This document shows positions 40,906-44,879 of a DNA stretch of 44,879 bases, in pieces; within the stretch, counting starts at the first letter, position 1, and each line of letters opens with the position of its first letter. The notes under the pieces were generated by a model. That model did no database searches, was not told the DNA's origin, and worked only from the letters and a program-made list of their open reading frames with translations. A program made the translations under genes and the position numbers. The stretch is from Deltaproteobacteria bacterium (lineage in GTDB: Bacteria; Desulfobacterota; Desulfobulbia; Desulfobulbales; SURF-16): the NCBI GenBank assembly GCA_016219175.1, contig JACRCD010000001.1:1-44879 (forward strand). The letters run 5' to 3'.

Positions 40906-43626
40906 TCAGGACAGGGTCTGTTGCAGGGCGCGCATGATGTCTTCGATACGGAATGGTTTGCACAGGGCGGCGCGGAAACCGTGGTCACGGTAATTGGCCA
41001 GTACCGCATCGTTTGAATAGCCGCTGGACACGATGGCTTTGACATGGCCGTTGATCTGCTGAATTCTCCGGAAGGCTTCCAATCCGCCCATGGCCCCCGG
41101 AACCGTCAGATCCACGATCATGGCGTCAATCGGCTGCGCTGAGCCGTAAGCCGCTGTGTAAATTTCGATGGCCTCTTCCCCGTTTTCCGCCAGCATTACG
41201 TCATACCCCAGGTGTTGCAGCATGCCGGTCACCACGGTGCGGACAATCTCTTCATCATCCATGACCAGAATTCTCGCCTTTCTGGCCGGCAATGCCAGCT
41301 CCTCCTGGGGCTGCTCGGGTTTGACGGGCTGTTTCGTGGCGGGAAGCATGATTGTGAAGCTCGTGCCTTCTCCCGTCTTTGACCTGACCTGGATATGGCC
41401 GTCATGGTTGTGGATAACGGAATGGCAGATGGCAAGCCCCAGTCCGCTGCCCTCTTGTTTTGAGGAAAAATAGGGATCAAAGATCTTATCGACATATTTC
41501 TCGGGAATACCGATGCCGGTGTCGTGGATGGAGATCTCGATAAAATCAGCAAAGCCATCGGCCTGATCAACGCTGGCCATGGTCCGGTTACGGCACGTGA
41601 TAGTGACCGTGCCGCCCCGCGGCATGGCCTGCTGGGCATTGATGACGATGTTCTGGATGACCTGGCTTATCTGGCCCTGATCGATGTTCACCAGCCACAG
41701 ATCCTCGGGGATGTCAAACCGGCAGCTGACATTGCTGCCCCGCAGCACAAAAGAGGCGGATTCCCGGATTATACTGGTGATGGAGCTGACCTGTCTGACC
41801 GGCGAACCTCCCTTGGCGAAGGTGAGCAGCTGCTGGGTCAGATTCCTGGCGCGCAGGCAGGCTTTCTCCGCATCATTCAGCAGTGCGGTGGCGTCCTTGC
41901 CTTGGGAGGCATGCAGACCGGCCAGATTGATGTTGCCCAGGATTGCCGTAAGAATATTGTTGAAATCATGGGCAATACCACCGGCAAGCACCCCAACGGA
42001 TTCCAATTTTATTACCTTCAGCATCTCCTGCTCATAGCGTAATTTTTCCGTCACATCCCTGAAGACGAGAACCGTCCCTATAATGCGGCTTTCCGGATCG
42101 CGGATAGGCGCGCCGCTGTCGGCAATGTGGTGTTGCGCGCCGTTTCTGGCAATGAGGACCGTGTGGTTGGCCAGGGCGATGATGTTGCCTGACGATAAAA
42201 CCTTGTCCGCCGGATTTTCACATTTTTCGCCGGTTTTGGCGTTTATGATATGGAAGACCTCCGGCAGCGGCAGGCCGGCAGCCTCTTCCTGGCGCCAGCC
42301 CGTCAGTTCTTCGGCGACCTTATTAAGCAACAGCACCCTGCCGGAGGTGTCCGTGGTAATAACGCCATCGCCAATGCTGCGCAAGGTAACGGCCAGTCTT
42401 TCTTTCTCGGCGGCCAAGGCCTGTTCGGCGGTTTTTCTCTCCGTAATATCCCGGACCACGGCTATAACGTAGTGGCTGCCGCCGAACCGGGTATGTTTCA
42501 GGGCTACCTCTCCCCAGAACAGCGCGCCATTTTTTCTGCGGCAATGCCAGGCAAAGAGCTGCGGACCCTGCGTAATTGCCATTTTTACTTTTTCAACGGC
42601 CTCTTGCTGGCTGTAAGGGGGGGAGCCTTCGCTCAAGTCGCCGATGTTGAGTCGCAGTACTTCATCCAGGGGAAAACCAAACATCTCCAGCATGGACTGG
42701 TTGACGTCAAGCATTGCCCCGGTGGCGGCATCGTGGATGAAAATGGCTTCGCTGGGCGCGTTATAGATGGCCCGGTAGCGTTGTTCGCTTTCCTGGAGCT
42801 GGGTCAGGGCCTTGTCCCGTTCCCGTTCCCGCTCCCGGATGATCGCCAGCTGGTCTGATTTTTCCTGCATCTGTTGCCGCAGGGTATCCACCATTTTGGT
42901 GATATCCTCTTTCAGGGTGGCGAGTTCCAGGACGAAACGCCCCTGGTCCGCGGGCTGGAAGTCCCCCTGGATAACCTTCCCGGCAAAACGTGTCAGCGTC
43001 AGGACCGGGGCAATAATCATATGCTGCATGCCAAGCATGAAGAGAAAGGCGATGAATACGGCCACGGCCAGCACGCAGATACTGACCTGTAAAAATTTGT
43101 CCTGCGCGGCAAAAAGCTCATCACGGCTGATGGTGAGCCCGATATAGCTCTGCCAGGGCTGATAGAAGCGAAATGCCGCGAGTCTGCGTCCGCCGTTGGC
43201 CTGGTAATCGACGATCCCTTCCCCGGCCTTGGTCAGATCGGCAAAAAATGGGGAAAAACCCGATTCTCCGGCCTGGGTAAACTCCCGTGACAGGAGTATT
43301 GCCCGCTCATGGCTGATGACGAAAACCGAGCCGGTTTGTTTATAGCGGAACGCTGACAGCGTATCAAGCGCGGTTTTTTTAATTTCATCCAGGTGGGTTG
43401 CGCTGTCCTCAAGGCCCACCCGGCGCAGGGTTTCATAGCGGCGGTCTATCGGTTGCACCAGGGCTCCGAGTTTTTCGGTAAGCAGTTCCGTGCCCAGCTG
43501 AGAAATGATGGTATGGAGAAGGCTGCGGCCGGAAAGGAACTGCGGCAGGGAAAGAATGATGATCAGCAGCGACATGGCAAGCAGAAAGAGGGTCCGCAGC
43601 GATGCCTTTTTTTTTTCTGTCATCAT
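40906..43626 (-). CDS. Membrane hybrid sensor histidine kinase with PAS domains and receiver
   Basis: Two-component sensor of 906 aa. In order: a transmembrane helix (about 12-30); a periplasmic Cache-like sensor domain (about 35-180) containing TGSVFVISHERAILLS and FYQPWQSYIGLTISRDELF; a second helix (about 182-205); a HAMP linker; a coiled coil; two PAS domains (about 285-400 and 410-530); a HisKA domain with the phosphorylated His553 in GGIAHDFNN; an HATPase domain with DTGIGIPEKY, FDPYFSSK and GSGLGLAI; and a C-terminal receiver with DDEE, phosphoacceptor Asp839 (VDLTVPG) and Lys in LCKPF. The output partner is not evident. The gene lies 30 bases after the periplasmic binding protein gene and the two likely form one sensing unit. 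Confidence 0.93.
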   Translation of the reverse strand: MMTEKKKASLRTLFLLAMSLLIIILSLPQFLSGRSLLHTIISQLGTELLTEKLGALVQPIDRRYETLRRVGLEDSATHLDEIKKTALDTLSAFRYKQTGSVFVISHERAILLSREFTQAGESGFSPFFADLTKAGEGIVDYQANGGRRLAAFRFYQPWQSYIGLTISRDELFAAQDKFLQVSICVLAVAVFIAFLFMLGMQHMIIAPVLTLTRFAGKVIQGDFQPADQGRFVLELATLKEDITKMVDTLRQQMQEKSDQLAIIRERERERDKALTQLQESEQRYRAIYNAPSEAIFIHDAATGAMLDVNQSMLEMFGFPLDEVLRLNIGDLSEGSPPYSQQEAVEKVKMAITQGPQLFAWHCRRKNGALFWGEVALKHTRFGGSHYVIAVVRDITERKTAEQALAAEKERLAVTLRSIGDGVITTDTSGRVLLLNKVAEELTGWRQEEAAGLPLPEVFHIINAKTGEKCENPADKVLSSGNIIALANHTVLIARNGAQHHIADSGAPIRDPESRIIGTVLVFRDVTEKLRYEQEMLKVIKLESVGVLAGGIAHDFNNILTAILGNINLAGLHASQGKDATALLNDAEKACLRARNLTQQLLTFAKGGSPVRQVSSITSIIRESASFVLRGSNVSCRFDIPEDLWLVNIDQGQISQVIQNIVINAQQAMPRGGTVTITCRNRTMASVDQADGFADFIEISIHDTGIGIPEKYVDKIFDPYFSSKQEGSGLGLAICHSVIHNHDGHIQVRSKTGEGTSFTIMLPATKQPVKPEQPQEELALPARKARILVMDDEEIVRTVVTGMLQHLGYDVMLAENGEEAIEIYTAAYGSAQPIDAMIVDLTVPGAMGGLEAFRRIQQINGHVKAIVSSGYSNDAVLANYRDHGFRAALCKPFRIEDIMRALQQTLS

Positions 43627-43656
43627 ATGCGGGCTTCCACTGTTTGAGATGATCCT

Positions 43657-44688
43657 TTATTTGATGATGATATCGACGGCTTCAAGGGCGTCAAAAGAGA
43701 TGGGCAGGTTGCGCTGCCTCGCTGCCTTCAGATTAATGAAGGCCACCTGTTTTGCCGGCCTGGGCACCGTGTTTTCAATGGTGTTTTTGCCGGTAAAGAT
43801 GTCCGCTGTCATGTCCGCGGCCTGGGCGCCGCAGTAACCAAAGGGATTGAACAGTCCGGCAATGGTATCGCTGCCCGCATAATCTTCAATGGAGGTCTGA
43901 TCGATATCCAGGGTGAAGGAGGTGATCAGAGGAACCCCGCTGGCTGACAGCGCCTCCCTGTTTTTAAACGAACCGACGATGCCGCCATAGGCATCAATCT
44001 TTTCCGCGGCCAGGGTGGCGACAACCTTGTCCGTGCCTGCCGCCAGGTCAAGGAAAGAGAGGCTGAAGTCATGCCGGTCCGGCGGGGTCAGGCCCTCGTA
44101 ACCTTTCTTGAAGACCAGGTCAGCCGGAATGCGGGAGTCATAGACATAGGCGTATTTTTTTGCCCCGGGCAGAATGAGCCTGGCCAGTCTGAGGATTTTT
44201 TCAGGCGGATACATGAGGTAGATGCCGGAGAGATTTGTGCCGGGAGGTTTGTTGACGGCGGGCAGCATTTCCAGGGCCACCGACTCGAGTACAGGGACAA
44301 AGAGCTGCGGGATATGGGTATCCTTAAGGAGCTCAAGGGCCGTCATGGAAATCCAGCCGCAGGTGATAAACATATCGGCGGATTGTTTATATTTCCGCAC
44401 CGCGGCGACAACATCCGGGATGGAATCCTGGTCCGCGCTTCTGGTCAGCACATCCACATACTCAATGTCCCGCCCCTCGACAAAGCCGCGTTGCGCCATG
44501 GTGGCCTTGAATTCCTGGACAACATTGGCAAAATGGGCAGGGGCGATTCTGTAGCGGATAAAGACCACCTGTTTGGTTTTACCCCAGGCTGTTGACTGGA
44601 GAGGAAAAAGCAAGGCCAGGCATAAAAGAGTGAAAATGAGTCGCAGTTTAATTCTGGTAATCCTCATTTGCTTTTTCCGTTTGTCCAT
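43657..44688 (-). CDS. ABC-type substrate-binding protein (DUF534/TrpX-like)
   Basis: Exported periplasmic protein of 343 aa with a signal peptide (basic start, hydrophobic core LIFTLLCLALLFPL, cleavage near TAWG). The mature part follows the ABC substrate-binding protein family of the TrpX/DUF534 type: an opening VVFIRYRIAPAHFANVVQEFKATMAQRGFVEGRDIEYV, then MFITCGWISMTALELLKDTHIPQLF, then KILRLARLILPGAKKYAYVYD and the final hinge PLITSF. The N-terminal start is uncertain: the ATG at 44688 or the ATG at 44667, where the basic region begins again. No permease or ATPase genes follow. Instead the next gene is a Cache-domain histidine kinase, so it may be a ligand-binding partner for sensing. Confidence 0.82.
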   Translation of the reverse strand: MDKRKKQMRITRIKLRLIFTLLCLALLFPLQSTAWGKTKQVVFIRYRIAPAHFANVVQEFKATMAQRGFVEGRDIEYVDVLTRSADQDSIPDVVAAVRKYKQSADMFITCGWISMTALELLKDTHIPQLFVPVLESVALEMLPAVNKPPGTNLSGIYLMYPPEKILRLARLILPGAKKYAYVYDSRIPADLVFKKGYEGLTPPDRHDFSLSFLDLAAGTDKVVATLAAEKIDAYGGIVGSFKNREALSASGVPLITSFTLDIDQTSIEDYAGSDTIAGLFNPFGYCGAQAADMTADIFTGKNTIENTVPRPAKQVAFINLKAARQRNLPISFDALEAVDIIIK

Positions 44689-44740
44689 ACCGTGAAAGTC
44701 CGCAAGGCAAGACGTTGTAAGGGAAGGTCATGGTCCAGGT

Positions 44741-44879
44741 TTGATGAACTCGTAAAAAGTCGGCGACAAAGCCCGGATGGCTAAGTAACAAAATTCGATA
44801 TACAAGGCGTAGTGTATTTTTGAGAGTGAGGCTATACATGTGGTATGCCGAACGAACAAAAATACGCTACAACGCAGTA
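44741..44879 (+). repeat. R1 dispersed palindromic repeat, copy at window end
   Basis: The left end TTGATGAACTCGTAAAAAG is complete; the right end is cut by the window. From 44765 to the end it matches bases 1-115 with a single change (ATGCGC to ATACGC). It lies about 50 bases upstream of the binding-protein gene, like the copy upstream of ettA. Confidence 0.88.

Noticed and set aside
1..44879. CRISPR array, prophage, or insertion sequence with transposase
   Set aside because: No regularly spaced short repeats, phage structural genes or transposase-like proteins are seen on either strand.

Overview
The window looks like a chromosomal fragment of a Desulfobacterota bacterium, most likely a Desulfobulbales-type sulfate or sulfur metaboliser. 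This is inferred from gene content, not from a marker tree: a type II citrate synthase, a CcsA-type cytochrome c assembly protein, a FeoB-associated Cys-rich protein with FeoA/FeoB, a DUF4388 (PATAN) protein, a C_GCAxxG_C_C protein, a PEP-CTERM-like protein and a selenobiotic (SbtA/SbtM) pair. GC content is moderate to high, and almost every gene is an ordinary chromosomal one. There is no phage, plasmid, CRISPR array or transposase gene. Both ends of the window lie inside copies of the same dispersed palindromic repeat, as expected for a contig broken at repeats.

Layout, left to right. A chemotaxis receptor follows two abutting repeats (0-2 kb). Next come ribF on the minus strand, a tRNA-Leu(CAG), a bacteriohemerythrin and an exported PEP-CTERM-like protein (2-5 kb). 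A membrane-proteolysis group follows (5-10 kb): a zinc-ribbon/membrane/aspartyl-protease fusion, a rhomboid protease, and HflK/HflC. A minus-strand thiE plus zinc-protein pair is divergent from gltA (10-13 kb). Then come an SprA-like putative metalloprotease, a small Cys-rich protein, a PLP aminotransferase and an exported beta-carbonic-anhydrase homologue that has lost its zinc ligands (13-17 kb). The next block is chaperones and translation: grpE-dnaK, trpS, a diguanylate cyclase, a serA-like dehydrogenase, clpB and a C_GCAxxG_C_C protein (17-27 kb). After that are a PATAN-domain protein, ccsA with a six-helix membrane partner, and the feo iron-uptake operon with a promoter and a palindromic operator candidate (27-34 kb). 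The ABC-F protein EttA, a GAF-GGDEF cyclase and a short RecQ lie on the minus strand (34-39 kb).

The most interesting locus is at 38.8-40.9 kb. Directly upstream of a radical SAM/SPASM maturase lies a 100-codon gene that is readable only if two in-frame UGA codons are decoded as selenocysteine. It encodes a hydrophobic leader and three S-G-[U/U/C]-[G/S]-G core motifs. Each UGA is followed, in exactly the same register, by a 6-bp, 5-nt-loop hairpin resembling a bacterial SECIS. A strong sigma70-type promoter and a Shine-Dalgarno sequence precede the gene, and a terminator separates precursor from maturase. This fits the selenobiotic SbtA/SbtM family of predicted (seleno)peptide natural products. 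Ordinary gene calling would cut the precursor off at codon 35 and lose it.

Signalling genes are plentiful: one chemotaxis receptor, two GGDEF proteins with intact active and inhibitory sites, a PATAN protein, and a large hybrid histidine kinase paired with a periplasmic binding protein. Two dispersed palindromic repeat families are present. Family R1 is about 165 bp with inverted ends: two near-identical end copies, one full internal copy, one divergent inverted copy and small remnants. Family R2 is about 100 bp with two copies. They touch or overlap several genes.
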